DNA from: Thermoleophilia bacterium
GTDB taxonomy: Bacteria > Actinomycetota > Thermoleophilia > UBA2241
Reading direction: 5' to 3'
NCBI GenBank assembly: GCA_041393415.1
Contig: JAWKKE010000001.1
Coordinates: 558,001-622,000 of the forward strand
Length of the DNA: 64,000 nucleotides
Below are positions 34,377 to 43,702 of the stretch, one piece after another (within the stretch, counting starts at the first letter, position 1; each line of letters starts with the position of its first letter). The position numbers and the translations under genes were made by a program. The notes under the pieces were generated by a model that had not been told where the DNA came from, made no database searches, and was given only the letters and a program-made list of their open reading frames with translations.

Positions 34377-35930
34377 TCATTGCGCCCTCACGACTTGCGT
34401 ACCCTGCGGTGTGTCGCGAACCTCAAACCCTGCTGCCTGCATCTCATCCCGCAGGCGATCGGCCTCGCTCCAGGCTTTCTCGCGACGATAGTGGTCGCGC
34501 AATACACAGGCATAGGTCGCGTCGCCGCATTGAAGACGATCTGCGTAGACAAGCGCCACATCGTCCCAGCGCCCCTCTTCGGCCAGAACGAGCGCCGTCG
34601 GCAGCGACACCGTGCCGGTGGCACAGGACTGCGCCTCCTCACCCGACACAGTTCCCGCAACGGATGCCGCCTCGGGTTCGACCGGCACCGCGATGAGCAG
34701 CACCGCCAATGACTCACTCAACAACTCTCGCGCCGCGGCAAGTGCATCAGTGTCTAGCTCGGCTTCTCCGCGATCAACAGCCGCCAGGTAGCGCCGCACA
34801 TCGCCGATGAGCGCGAACAGCTCGCCGATGGCGGCCGCCGTGTTGAGATCGTCGTCCATCTGCTCCGCAAACGCCACGCGAGCGCGTTCCACGCGAGCCG
34901 CCACATTCGGAGCAGCTCCGACGCGGGCGGCTCGACCAGCGCGCTCGATACGAAAGCGCATATCATCGAGCGCGCTCGTCAGCCGTGCGTAGGCGGCTTT
35001 GGCCTCCTCGAGCTTGTCCTCCGAGAACTCCAGAGGGCTGCGGTAGTGGGTCGTGAGGAAGTACATGAGGAGGACCGGGGGCGCGTAGCGGGCGAGCACC
35101 TCGCGCAACAAGAAGATGTTGCCGACGCTCTTCGCCATCTTGAGGCCCTCGCTGCGGATCATCCCATTGTGCATCCATATGCGCGCGAACGGCAGCCCAG
35201 CAGCTTCGCTCTGAGCGATCTCATTCTCATGATGAGGGAAGATGAGATCGCGGCCGCCGCCGTGGATATCGAAGCCGTTGCCCAGATAGCGCAGGCCCAT
35301 GGCAGAGCACTCGATGTGCCAGCCCGGCCGACCCTCGCCCCACGGACTCGACCACGCCGGTTCACCCGGCTTGGCTGCCTTCCAGAGCGCGAAGTCGAGC
35401 CCATCTTCCTTGCCGGGTTCAGAAGTTATGCGCACACTCTCCGCGAGCTCGTCGATGCGCTGTCTGCTCAGCTTGCCGTAGTCGGCGAATGACCGCACGC
35501 GGAAGTACACGCTCCCATCCGCGGCGTACGCGTGTCCGCGAACGATCAAGTCGCTGACAAGGTCGATGATCTCGGCAATCGTCTCGGTCGCCCTGGGCTC
35601 CACATCGGGACGAGCAATACCCAAGCGCCCTGTGTCTTCGATGTAGGCGGCCGTGTAGTCGCTCGCGACATCGGCGGAGGCACGTCCCTCGGCGTTGGCC
35701 TTGGCGATGATCTTGTCATCGACATCAGTGATGTTGGTGACCAGCGTCACCGCGTAGCCACGATGACGTAGCCACGAACGCAATACCGCGAACACGACGT
35801 ATGGACGAGCGTTGCCTACATGGATGAGGTTGTAGACCGTCGGCCCGCAACAGTAGATGCCTACCTTACCCGGATCGCGCGGCGCGAAAGGCTCCTTCTG
35901 CTGTGTAAGCGAGTTGAAGAGACGGATCAC
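34377..35930 (-). CDS. cysS: cysteinyl-tRNA synthetase
   Basis: Class I synthetase of 517 residues that charges tRNA-Cys. The zinc-binding Cys in Y-C-C-G-P-T-V-Y (26-33), the HIGH variant H-V-G-N (37-40), W-H-I-E-C-S-A-M, H-G-G-G-R-D-L-I-F-P-H-H-E-N-E and the KMSKS variant K-M-A-K-S are all present. GTG 35930 overlaps the gltX stop (GTGA). The C-terminal end includes the family DALR domain and a short extra tail. Normal length for actinobacteria is about 470, so the tail is slightly long. Confidence 0.97.
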   Translation of the reverse strand: MIRLFNSLTQQKEPFAPRDPGKVGIYCCGPTVYNLIHVGNARPYVVFAVLRSWLRHRGYAVTLVTNITDVDDKIIAKANAEGRASADVASDYTAAYIEDTGRLGIARPDVEPRATETIAEIIDLVSDLIVRGHAYAADGSVYFRVRSFADYGKLSRQRIDELAESVRITSEPGKEDGLDFALWKAAKPGEPAWSSPWGEGRPGWHIECSAMGLRYLGNGFDIHGGGRDLIFPHHENEIAQSEAAGLPFARIWMHNGMIRSEGLKMAKSVGNIFLLREVLARYAPPVLLMYFLTTHYRSPLEFSEDKLEEAKAAYARLTSALDDMRFRIERAGRAARVGAAPNVAARVERARVAFAEQMDDDLNTAAAIGELFALIGDVRRYLAAVDRGEAELDTDALAAARELLSESLAVLLIAVPVEPEAASVAGTVSGEEAQSCATGTVSLPTALVLAEEGRWDDVALVYADRLQCGDATYACVLRDHYRREKAWSEADRLRDEMQAAGFEVRDTPQGTQVVRAQ

Positions 35931-37378
35931 AGGGCATCTCCCGGAGGTTGGATGTGCGGAGCAGCGCATTCCCGGCGAGCGGCAGCGATGCGTGACAGGG
36001 CTTGATCGGATGAGAGCGCGGCAAGGACGAATGGCAATTCGGGACCGTGCTCGGCGCCGGTCAGAGCGACACGAAGCGGCATAAGCACATCCCGCGGGCC
36101 GAGGCCGCGCTGCTTTCCCCACGAGCGCAATGCCGCCAAGAGCTCGCGAGCAGCGTCCGGCGGCAGCCACAGAGCCGCAGGCGCGCGCAAGACACAGAAC
36201 TCCTCCAACACGTCGCCGGCATCGGCCACCAGTGGACGGAGCTCCGGCGAAAGAGTCGGCACCTTAAGAATCGTGCTCGCCAAGACGGGTGCCTGATCGT
36301 ATGCCGAAAGCGACGGACGGAAGGCCGCGGCCAAGGCTGCGGCCGCCTGTGGCGACGTACCCTCAGGAAGGCGCTCGGCGAAACGGCGCTCGTGCTCGTG
36401 CGGCGCGAGCGCCATCACATGCTCGTGCGCCAGCCAGTCTAGCTTCACTTGATCGAAGACGGGTGCGCTCAGAGATAGGTCCTCGAGCGCGAAGTCTTCG
36501 ACAAGCCGCTGCACAGAGAGAACCTCGTCGTCTCCATGAGACCAACTGAGGAGCGCGAGGTAGTTGACAATTGCCTCGGGTAGGTAGCCGCGCTCGCGGT
36601 ACTCGCCGACTGACGTGGCGCCGTGCCGTTTCGAGAGCTTGGCTCCATCCAGACCAAGCACGAGAGAGTGGTGAGCAAAGCGAGGGACGGACGCGCCCAA
36701 CGCCTTGAAGAGGAGTACCTGGCGCGCCGAGTTCGTAAGGTGATCGTCGCCGCGAATCACGTGCGAGATGCGCATGTCGCGATCGTCCACCACCGAGGCA
36801 AAGTTGTAGCTGCCGACGCCGTCTGACCGAAGGATGATGAAGTCGCCCACCGCATCGGCGGCGACGACCACCGGCCCGCGCAAGAGATCATCGACAACGA
36901 TCTCCCCTGGCGGCACAGCGAAGCGCACTGCCGCCGGCTCACCCTGGGCGAGTCGCGACCTCACCTCGTTGGCGGAAAGCGTCAGACAGCGGCGGTCGTA
37001 GTGTGGCGAACGGCCAGCACTGAGCGCCTCCACGCGCAGCTCCTCGAGACGCTCCTCCGGACAGAAGCAGTGGTAGGCTTGGCCCGTCGCCAGCAGATCG
37101 TCCGCCGCTCGCCGGTAGAGATCGAGCCGCTCGCTCTGACGATAAGGCCCGCACTCTCCGCCGACCTCCGGCCCTTCGTCCCAATCGAGACCGAGCCAGC
37201 GCAAGTCAGCGAGAATCGAGTCCTCGTGGCGCGCCTCCGAACGCGCCACGTCGGTGTCGTCGATACGCAGCACAAAGCTTCCACCCTCGTGCCGCGCAAA
37301 CAGCCAATTGAACAGCGCGGTACGGGCGGAGCCGATATGCAACGTCCCCGTCGGACTCGGGGCGAAGCGGACTCTCAC
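35927..37378 (-). CDS. gltX: glutamyl-tRNA synthetase
   Basis: Class I synthetase, 483 residues. P-S-P-T-G-T-L-H-I-G-S-A-R (8-20) is the HIGH region and K-L-S-K-R (247-251) is the KMSKS variant; the Cys-x-Cys pair C-F-C (104-106) with Tyr127 and Cys131 forms a zinc site. Since gatCAB is also in the window (56-59 kb), this enzyme is probably non-discriminating, making Glu-tRNA-Gln as substrate for the amidotransferase. GTG start at 37378 lacks a clear ribosome site. Confidence 0.97.
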   Translation of the reverse strand: MRVRFAPSPTGTLHIGSARTALFNWLFARHEGGSFVLRIDDTDVARSEARHEDSILADLRWLGLDWDEGPEVGGECGPYRQSERLDLYRRAADDLLATGQAYHCFCPEERLEELRVEALSAGRSPHYDRRCLTLSANEVRSRLAQGEPAAVRFAVPPGEIVVDDLLRGPVVVAADAVGDFIILRSDGVGSYNFASVVDDRDMRISHVIRGDDHLTNSARQVLLFKALGASVPRFAHHSLVLGLDGAKLSKRHGATSVGEYRERGYLPEAIVNYLALLSWSHGDDEVLSVQRLVEDFALEDLSLSAPVFDQVKLDWLAHEHVMALAPHEHERRFAERLPEGTSPQAAAALAAAFRPSLSAYDQAPVLASTILKVPTLSPELRPLVADAGDVLEEFCVLRAPAALWLPPDAARELLAALRSWGKQRGLGPRDVLMPLRVALTGAEHGPELPFVLAALSSDQALSRIAAARRECAAPHIQPPGDAL

Positions 37379-37471
37379 GGCCGACTCGCGCGTGATCCTG
37401 CTCCTATGATCGTGACCCTATCCGACGCCCAGTCTAGCACTGCCTCTAGATGCGCCGCGCGTCGAGGCGAC

Positions 37472-37999
37472 TCAAGCCTTCTTGATGCCGAGCGTCGTCG
37501 CCGTGAAGAGAGGATCGAACGTAAGCGCCTCGGCCTCGATCTGCGCTCGACCTCCCTCTTCGCGGTCAACGACGCAAAGGAGAACCGGTACCTCCAGGTC
37601 CGCCTCGCGGAGTCGCTGGGCAGCCGCAAGCGCCGCACCGCCAGAAGTGACGACATCCTCAATCATGACCACCCGCTGCCCTGCTTCGGCACGACCTTCG
37701 AGAGACTTGCTCGTGCCGTAGCCTTTCTCGCCCTTGCGCACAATCACAAACGGCTTGTCGTACGCGAGAGAGACCGCAGCGACAATGGCGACCGCACCGA
37801 GTTCCGGCCCCGCCAATAGGTCGAAGGGTTCGTACGCGGGCAGCTTCTCGGCGAGACTGGCGGCGATGTCACGCAGAAGATCCGGACGCGTCGAGAACAA
37901 GTACTTGTCGAGGTAGAACTTACTGTGGCGTCCCGAGCGCAGGATGAAGTCGCCCTCGAGATAACTCGCATCGAGCAGCCGCCGGCCGAGATCCTCCAC
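37472..37999 (-). CDS. pyrE: orotate phosphoribosyltransferase
   Basis: Transfers phosphoribosyl from PRPP to orotate in pyrimidine synthesis. The 175-residue protein has the PRPP motif V-V-M-I-E-D-V-V-T-S-G-G-A (110-122), D-L-L-A-G-P-E-L-G-A and the catalytic-loop R-K-G-E-K-G-Y-G (88-95; family Arg-Lys-x-x-K). GTG start with AGGGGGGG upstream. Standing alone between gltX and tldE without other pyr genes. Confidence 0.93.
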   Translation of the reverse strand: MEDLGRRLLDASYLEGDFILRSGRHSKFYLDKYLFSTRPDLLRDIAASLAEKLPAYEPFDLLAGPELGAVAIVAAVSLAYDKPFVIVRKGEKGYGTSKSLEGRAEAGQRVVMIEDVVTSGGAALAAAQRLREADLEVPVLLCVVDREEGGRAQIEAEALTFDPLFTATTLGIKKA

Positions 38000-38045
38000 A
38001 GAGCCCCCCTTTGACGCATGATGAACTGACGCTACCGAGAGCCTA

Positions 38046-39386
38046 TCAGGTGCCGCCGATCGCCATGCCGTCGATCAGGACAGACGGCGTGAAGATGCTC
38101 CCGCTCGGCATCCAGCGAGCGTCGTCGCCCAAGGCGCGAATGCCTGTGAGCATGCCAAGCATGTCGCCTGCCAGCGTGACCTCGCGCACCGGCGTTGTGA
38201 GCTCGCCGTTCTCGATCAGCACGCCACTCACGCCAACGGAGAACTGCCCGGAGATCGGGTTGGCGCCCGAGTGAACCCCGACGGCATGCATGACGAGCAC
38301 GCCGCGATCGATGTCCGCGAGAAGCGCGGGCAGCGGTGTTTCGGCACCGGAGACGATCAGATTCGTTGGCTGAACGCCCGGCAGACCGGCGTATGAGCCG
38401 CGCATGCCGTTACCCGTCGACGAGCGGCCCGCTCTGCGTGCCGTATAGGTGTCGTAGAGAAAGCCTCGCAGCAGCCCGTCTTCGATGAGCGGTGTGCGTC
38501 GGCAGGGCACGCCTTCGCCGTCGAACGGGGCACTGTCGGGACCGTCCTCACGTGTTCCGTCGTCCACCAACGTCAGCACATTGGACGCCACACGCTGTCC
38601 CTCGCGACCGGCGAAGAGCGAACGCCCTTTCTGAACGGCGTCGGCCGTGAGGGCAGAGCTCATGACACCGAAGAACGACGCTGCCACGAACGGGTCCAAT
38701 ACCACTGGGACCTTCATGGACTGACATTTCCGGGCGCCGAGCAGCCGGCAGGCCCTCTCAGCGGCCTCGCGCCCGCATGCTGACGGTTCGAGCGCTTCGA
38801 GCGCTCGACCGACGGTGAACGAGTATCCAGTCTCGACCTGCCCGTCGTGTTCGGCGAGCACGTAGGCGAAGGCATAGCACTGATTGCTGCGGTACGAGCC
38901 CCGCACCCCTGAAGTGCTGGCGATGAAGACCTCGCCGTCGCCGTCGGCATAGACGGTGTCTTCAACTATCTTCACACGCGCATCAGCAGCAAGTGCGGCG
39001 GCCTCGACTTCCAGCGCGACCTCGATACGTTGCGCATCCGTCGCCTCAGCGAGTCTCTCGTCAAACGATCGGACCGCAGCCGGCGAACCGGCTGGCGCCG
39101 GCACCGCGGAATACGCATCTTCGTCGCTCACGGCGGCATGCTGGACGGCGCGGCTCACGAGATCGTCGAGCCCCTCATCATCGAGTTGCGAAGTGTATGC
39201 ATGGCCGACCGCGCCAGAACGAAACACGCGCACGCCAACGCCACGGCGATGCGCGGCAGTTAGCTCCTCGACCTGCTGCTGATAGACCTTGATCCTGCGC
39301 GAAGTCGACGCTTCGCCGTAGACTTCTACGTCGCTCACACCTAGCGCAGTAGCACGTTCGAGCACACCATCCAGGAATGAGAACAT
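38046..39386 (-). CDS. pmbA: TldE/PmbA family metalloprotease subunit
   Basis: The TldE half of the TldD/TldE heterodimeric protease, 446 residues. The subunit lacks the zinc HExxxH and supplies the partner surface; characteristic segments are G-V-G-V-R-V-F, V-L-D-P-F-V-A-A-S-F, R-S-S-T-G-N-G-M-R-G and the C-terminal G-M-L-T-G-I-R-A-L-G-D-D. TldDE cleaves unfolded peptides and processes modified-peptide leaders. ATG overlaps the tldD stop by one base (TGATG), so synthesis is coupled. Confidence 0.93.
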   Translation of the reverse strand: MFSFLDGVLERATALGVSDVEVYGEASTSRRIKVYQQQVEELTAAHRRGVGVRVFRSGAVGHAYTSQLDDEGLDDLVSRAVQHAAVSDEDAYSAVPAPAGSPAAVRSFDERLAEATDAQRIEVALEVEAAALAADARVKIVEDTVYADGDGEVFIASTSGVRGSYRSNQCYAFAYVLAEHDGQVETGYSFTVGRALEALEPSACGREAAERACRLLGARKCQSMKVPVVLDPFVAASFFGVMSSALTADAVQKGRSLFAGREGQRVASNVLTLVDDGTREDGPDSAPFDGEGVPCRRTPLIEDGLLRGFLYDTYTARRAGRSSTGNGMRGSYAGLPGVQPTNLIVSGAETPLPALLADIDRGVLVMHAVGVHSGANPISGQFSVGVSGVLIENGELTTPVREVTLAGDMLGMLTGIRALGDDARWMPSGSIFTPSVLIDGMAIGGT

Positions 39387-40786
39387 CAGGCCGTCCCCCC
39401 CACGGTCATCTCGCTAATCCGCAGTGTCGACTGCCCGGTGCCCACAGGCACGCTCTGGCCGTCCTTGCCGCACATCCCGGTCTTGACCTCGAAGTCGCCG
39501 GCGATCATGTCGATCTTCTTCAGAATATCGATGCCGCTGCCGACAAGCGTCGCGCCCCGCAGCGGCGTCGTTACTCGTCCGTTCTCGATCAGGTAGCCTT
39601 CGGCCACGCCGAAGACGAAGTTCCCGCTGGCCGGCTCCACCTGCCCACCTGCCAGGCTCTTGGCGTAGAACCCGTACGGCGTCGCCGCAATGATCTCCTC
39701 GGCGGTCACCGAACCCGGAGCGATGTACGTAGTCGTCATGCGAGGTATGGGGACATGCCGGAAGGACTGGCGACGACCGTTGCCCGTCGGCGTTGCTCCC
39801 ATTTGCCGCGCCCGCATGCGATCGTAGATGTATCCCGTCAAGCGCCCCTCTTCGATGAGCAGCGTCTTCTGCGTCGGCACACCCTCATCGTCGAACGCCT
39901 GCGAGCCCCAGCCGTTCGTTAGCGAGCCGTCGTCGTAGGCGCTCACGATCTTCGCCGCCACGACCTGCCCCAGCTTGCCGCTGTAGATGCTCGCTCCTTT
40001 GGCCACGGCGTCTGCCTCGAGGCCGTGTCCACACGCCTCGTGAAAGAGCGTACCGCCGAAGCCGTTTCCGAGGACAACGGCCATCGTCCCCGCAGGTGCC
40101 GCGCGCGAGTCGAGCATGGTCAGGGCCTTCTTGGCCGCAGCTGCGGCAACATCCCGGGCCACCGTCTCACCGACGAGCTCGAAACCGGCGTGGCCACCGA
40201 GCGTCTCCACGCCGGTCTGGATCACATCGCCGCGGCGCGCCACCACCTGCGCAGCGAGGCGAACGCTGGTGCGCTCGTCATACACGAGGTCGCCGAGCGA
40301 GTTGGCAACGAGCACGCGGCGGTGGCTATCACCGTAGCCGATGATCGCCTGCACAATCTCGGCTCCCTGCCCGCGCGCCTCTTCATCGCCGGCGCGCACA
40401 AGTTCGGCCTTACGCGCGATGGCGACCGCATCCGGAGGGACACGCACCGGATGCTTCCCGGGCGCGCTGACGACATCACCGAGATTGGCGACAGGCGCGC
40501 CTGCGGCCCCTTGCGTCGTAGCCGCGGCCACGGCATCGGCGGCGGCGGTGAGCGCCGCCTCGTCCAACTCGTCACTGAAGGCATAGTACGTGTGCTCCCC
40601 GGAGAGCAGGCGCACCGCGGCGCCCACCTCACGGCCACCGCTCGTCTGCTCTATGCGCTCGTCCTCGAGGCGCACGCCGAGGCTTTCACGATCTTCGATG
40701 TACACCTCGGCGAAATCGCCGCCGCGACGCAGCGCACGAGCAAGCGTGTGCCGCAGCAGATCTGAATCAAACGTCTTGACGTCCAC
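39386..40786 (-). CDS. tldD: TldD family metalloprotease
   Basis: Catalytic partner of TldE, 466 residues. The H-E-A-C-G-H motif (249-254) is the zinc HExxxH site; further signature segments are R-R-Q-S-F-R-H-V-P-I-P-R-M-T, G-L-V-Y-D-like P-A-S-G-N-F-V-F and a C-terminal M-C-G-K-D-G-Q-S-V-P. I start at GTG 40786, which has GGGAG five bases upstream; an in-frame GTG two codons earlier and a longer frame have none. The 3' end of the regulator gene overlaps this 5' end by 20 bp. Confidence 0.94.
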   Translation of the reverse strand: MDVKTFDSDLLRHTLARALRRGGDFAEVYIEDRESLGVRLEDERIEQTSGGREVGAAVRLLSGEHTYYAFSDELDEAALTAAADAVAAATTQGAAGAPVANLGDVVSAPGKHPVRVPPDAVAIARKAELVRAGDEEARGQGAEIVQAIIGYGDSHRRVLVANSLGDLVYDERTSVRLAAQVVARRGDVIQTGVETLGGHAGFELVGETVARDVAAAAAKKALTMLDSRAAPAGTMAVVLGNGFGGTLFHEACGHGLEADAVAKGASIYSGKLGQVVAAKIVSAYDDGSLTNGWGSQAFDDEGVPTQKTLLIEEGRLTGYIYDRMRARQMGATPTGNGRRQSFRHVPIPRMTTTYIAPGSVTAEEIIAATPYGFYAKSLAGGQVEPASGNFVFGVAEGYLIENGRVTTPLRGATLVGSGIDILKKIDMIAGDFEVKTGMCGKDGQSVPVGTGQSTLRISEMTVGGTA

Positions 40787-41543
40787 CTTCACTCCCGTGA
40801 CGGGGTTGTGCACCGCGGTTGCGCGACCCAGGAACAACCGTACAGATCAACTCACAGCGATCACCACCACGACTGATGTGGCAGTCGCTCTGTGTGACTT
40901 CGAGCTCGCCGAGTCCGCTCGTCACCGCCCTCAGTACACCTTCGAGAAAGGCGCGATGGAGCGGGCAGACCAGATCGGGGTCGTCGCTCGACACTTCATT
41001 GAATGCGCAGTTGCGCACCGACACAATCATCGTGTCGCCCTGCCACTCGATATCGGGCAGTAGCCCCTGCTTCTCGGCAATCTGCCGCACGAGATCCGCC
41101 ACGGCAGTAGGGTTCCGTGGAGGCGTGTCCTCCCTTGCCAGCGCGCTTCGGCCCTCTTCCACGCCTGCTTCACGACACGCGCGCACAGCATCGTTGCGCG
41201 AGCCGCCGGCGGCGAGGGCCTCGAGGGCCAGCCGCGCAAGCAACTCATAGCGGCGCGGAGGGAAGCCGAAACTCATGACTCTGTCGCTGAGCCGATAGAG
41301 CTTGGCGGGTCGACCGCCCCCTGCCGTGCGCCTCAGGCCCGTCGCCAAGAACCCGACGTGTTCGAGCTTGGTGAGATGCATGCGCGCAACGTTGGGGTGC
41401 AGAGAGAAGCGCTCCGCGATGTCGGCGACGGTGACGTCTGTCCCCGGTTGCTCAGCGATCGCGCGATAGATGTGGTACCGCGTCTCATCCGCGAGCACGG
41501 CCGACAGCTCGTGGTCTCGGTCCCATGCGTCCGTGCGGTCCAT
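40767..41543 (-). CDS. ArsR-like helix-turn-helix regulator with Cys-rich domain
   Basis: A 258-residue regulator with an N-terminal winged helix (about 15-85; L-A-D-E-T-R-Y-H-I-Y, S-L-H-P-N-V-A-R-M-H-L-T-K-L-E) that ends in an Arg-rich, G-R-P-A-K-L-Y-R-L wing. The C-terminal domain has N-C-A-F, L-V-C-P-L-H and C-H-I-S-R-G-G-D-R-C, a four-cysteine pattern seen in heme- or Fe-S-sensing output domains of archaeal-type regulators. Redox sensing is inference. ATG 41543 is used; a GTG two codons up is possible. Overlaps tldD. Confidence 0.75.
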   Translation of the reverse strand: MDRTDAWDRDHELSAVLADETRYHIYRAIAEQPGTDVTVADIAERFSLHPNVARMHLTKLEHVGFLATGLRRTAGGGRPAKLYRLSDRVMSFGFPPRRYELLARLALEALAAGGSRNDAVRACREAGVEEGRSALAREDTPPRNPTAVADLVRQIAEKQGLLPDIEWQGDTMIVSVRNCAFNEVSSDDPDLVCPLHRAFLEGVLRAVTSGLGELEVTQSDCHISRGGDRCELICTVVPGSRNRGAQPRHGSEGGRQDV

Positions 41544-41697
41544 CTCCACCGCGCGATAGTACCGTTCTCATCTAACCATGTAAACACGGTGAATGCAGTG
41601 CGAACCCGACGCCGTCGCGCCACGAGCGAGGACGTCTCATCGCGTCGGCGTCATATACAATCCAAGGCCCAGCTCCAGCCAGCAGCACAGGAGTTCG

Positions 41698-42786
41698 ATG
41701 CGCAATCTCACTCACGGCGATCGCGGTAAGGAAGTCGTCGACGTGCAAACACGTCTGCGCGCGCAGGGCTTCGAGCTCGGCACGGAAGGCGCCGATGGGT
41801 TTCTCGGCCCCAACACCGAGCTCGCGCTGCGCTCGTTCCAGCAACAGCGCGGGCTCCTCGTCGACGCCGTCGTCGGCGACAACACGTGGCGCGAGCTTGT
41901 CGAGGCCGGGTATCAGCTCGGCGATCGCCTCCTCTACCTCCGTGAGCCGCCGTTTCGCGGCGACGACGTCCTCGCCCTCCAGGTCAAGCTCAACCTGCTC
42001 GGCTTCAACGCCGGTGCCGAGCGTGGCGTCTACGACGCCGACGTCGAGGCGGCAGTCCTCGACTTCCAGCGCAACGCCGGCCTGCGCCGCGACGGACTGG
42101 TAGGCGAAAACACGCTCAACAAACTCACCGCCCTTCGCAAAGCAGAATCCGGCCGCGAGGGGAAGAAGATACCCGACCGCCACGACGGCTACGTGCCCGC
42201 TCTCACTCCCGTGGGCCAGACGATCGTCGTCGACCCCGGTCACGGCGGTGACGACCCCGGGCATGTCGCAGACGATGGTCTGGCGGAGAAGGATATCGCC
42301 TTGACCATGGGCTTGCGGCTTGCCGAGCTCCTGCGCGCGGAAGGCTGCCGAGTGGTGCTCACGCGAGACACAGACGAGACCGTACCGCTCTACGCCCGGA
42401 CGGAGAAGGCCGATGCGGCCGGGGCCGACTTCTTGATCTCGCTGCACTGCAACGCCAATTCCGCGCAGGAAGCTCACGGCTCCGCTTGCTACTACTTTCA
42501 GCGGAGCCACTACTACTCAGAGCAGGGGCGCCGCCTCGCGGACAACATCGGAGCCCGCCTCTCTCATGCAGGCACTCGATTCCTGGGTAGCTTCGGGCGC
42601 AACTACGGAGTACTCCGCGAATCAGGAGCTATCTCCGTGCTCGTCGAGCCAATCTTTCTTTCAAGTCCGAGCGACGGCGTCCTGGCTCGTCAACCTGACA
42701 CCCTGGAATCCCTCACACGCGCCGTCATGGAAGGTCTCGTCGACTACCTCGCCCGCCAGGCTCCAATCGTCACTCCGAGAAGATGA
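41698..42786 (+). CDS. N-acetylmuramoyl-L-alanine amidase with two peptidoglycan-binding domains
   Basis: A 362-residue zinc amidase. Two peptidoglycan-binding modules (about 5-70 and 80-145; D-V-Q-T-R-L and F-Q-Q-Q-R-G-L) precede an Amidase_3 domain. The zinc ligands are in V-D-P-G-H-G-G (178-184, His182), E197 in L-A-E-K-D-I and a later H in S-L-H-C-N-A-N. No signal peptide is seen, unusual for a secreted hydrolase; cortex/lysis amidases can be unsignalled. The ATG at 41698 has an AGGAG site. Its stop overlaps the pylSc ATG (ATGA). Confidence 0.92.
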   Translation: MRNLTHGDRGKEVVDVQTRLRAQGFELGTEGADGFLGPNTELALRSFQQQRGLLVDAVVGDNTWRELVEAGYQLGDRLLYLREPPFRGDDVLALQVKLNLLGFNAGAERGVYDADVEAAVLDFQRNAGLRRDGLVGENTLNKLTALRKAESGREGKKIPDRHDGYVPALTPVGQTIVVDPGHGGDDPGHVADDGLAEKDIALTMGLRLAELLRAEGCRVVLTRDTDETVPLYARTEKADAAGADFLISLHCNANSAQEAHGSACYYFQRSHYYSEQGRRLADNIGARLSHAGTRFLGSFGRNYGVLRESGAISVLVEPIFLSSPSDGVLARQPDTLESLTRAVMEGLVDYLARQAPIVTPRR

Positions 42787-43643
42787 ACGACCAAGGCGGC
42801 GCAGAGACGACGACGCCGTACTCGACGACGCAGGCGCAGCGCCTACGTGAACTCGGTGCCGATCCGGACGTCTGCGCCGCTCGCTTCGTCGACGTCGCCG
42901 CCCGCGACGCAGCCTTTCGAGACACCGCGGAGCGCCTTGCGCGCACAGAACGCCTCGGGTTACATGAACTGCGAACTTCGAGCCGCCAGCCACGAATCAT
43001 CGCCCTGGAAGGTGCAGTGTCGGACACTCTCCGCGGTCTGGGCTTCGTGCGCGTGGTAACGCCACACTTGATCTCTCGCGAGGCGCTGGCCAAGATGGGC
43101 ATCGACCATGGGCACCCGCTCCACGATCAGGTCTTCTGGGTCGAAGACGGACGCTGCTTGCGTCCGATGCTTGCCCCCGGGCTCTACAGTCTCATGCGCC
43201 GCCTTGCGCGCGTCTGGACAAAGCCTTTCGGCATCTTCGAGATCGGAACATGCTTTCGCCGCGACACGAAAGGCGCAAGCCACTTGAACGAGTTCACCAT
43301 GCTCAACCTCGTGGAACTTGGCGGGCGGGCAGACACACGTCGCGCCCGCCTCGACGATCTCGCGAACAGAGTCATGCACGCCGCGGGCATCGATACATTC
43401 GAGTTGGTCGGCTCAACGTCGGAGGTCTACGGAGAGATGTTCGACGTCGAAGTCAACGGCATGGAGGTGTGCTCGGCGGCACTCGGACCACATGCGCTCG
43501 ACGGAAACTGGGGGATCGTCGACCCTTGGGTCGGACTGGGATTCGGGCTCGAACGCCTCCTCATGGCACGCGAGAGATACGCGAACATCGAGCGCGCCGG
43601 CCGAAGCCTGAGCTATATCGACGGCGCGCGCCTCAACGTCTAG
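42783..43643 (+). CDS. pylSc: pyrrolysyl-tRNA synthetase catalytic domain (PylSc)
   Basis: Charges tRNA-Pyl with L-pyrrolysine. The 286-residue class II catalytic domain has motif 2 around F-E-I-G-T-C-F-R-R-D (152-161) and motif 3 G-F-G-L-E-R-L-L (253-260). Pocket residues align with the Methanosarcina mazei enzyme: A131, L134 and Y135 in L-A-P-G-L-Y; Asn175 in F-T-M-L-N; Tyr216 in V-Y-G; Trp249 in P-W-V-G. The methanosarcinal Cys348 position is Val177 here. The tRNA-binding N-domain is missing because it is a separate gene (pylSn). The first 55 residues are an extra linker. ATG overlaps the amidase stop. Ends TAG, with another in-frame TAG five codons later and TGA 25 codons after that. Confidence 0.96.
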   Translation: MNDQGGAETTTPYSTTQAQRLRELGADPDVCAARFVDVAARDAAFRDTAERLARTERLGLHELRTSSRQPRIIALEGAVSDTLRGLGFVRVVTPHLISREALAKMGIDHGHPLHDQVFWVEDGRCLRPMLAPGLYSLMRRLARVWTKPFGIFEIGTCFRRDTKGASHLNEFTMLNLVELGGRADTRRARLDDLANRVMHAAGIDTFELVGSTSEVYGEMFDVEVNGMEVCSAALGPHALDGNWGIVDPWVGLGFGLERLLMARERYANIERAGRSLSYIDGARLNV

Positions 43644-43702
43644 CCGCGAGCGTACGCCTAGCCCCTAACGGCGATTCGCTTCCGCCTCAGCCGTCACCGC
43701 GG

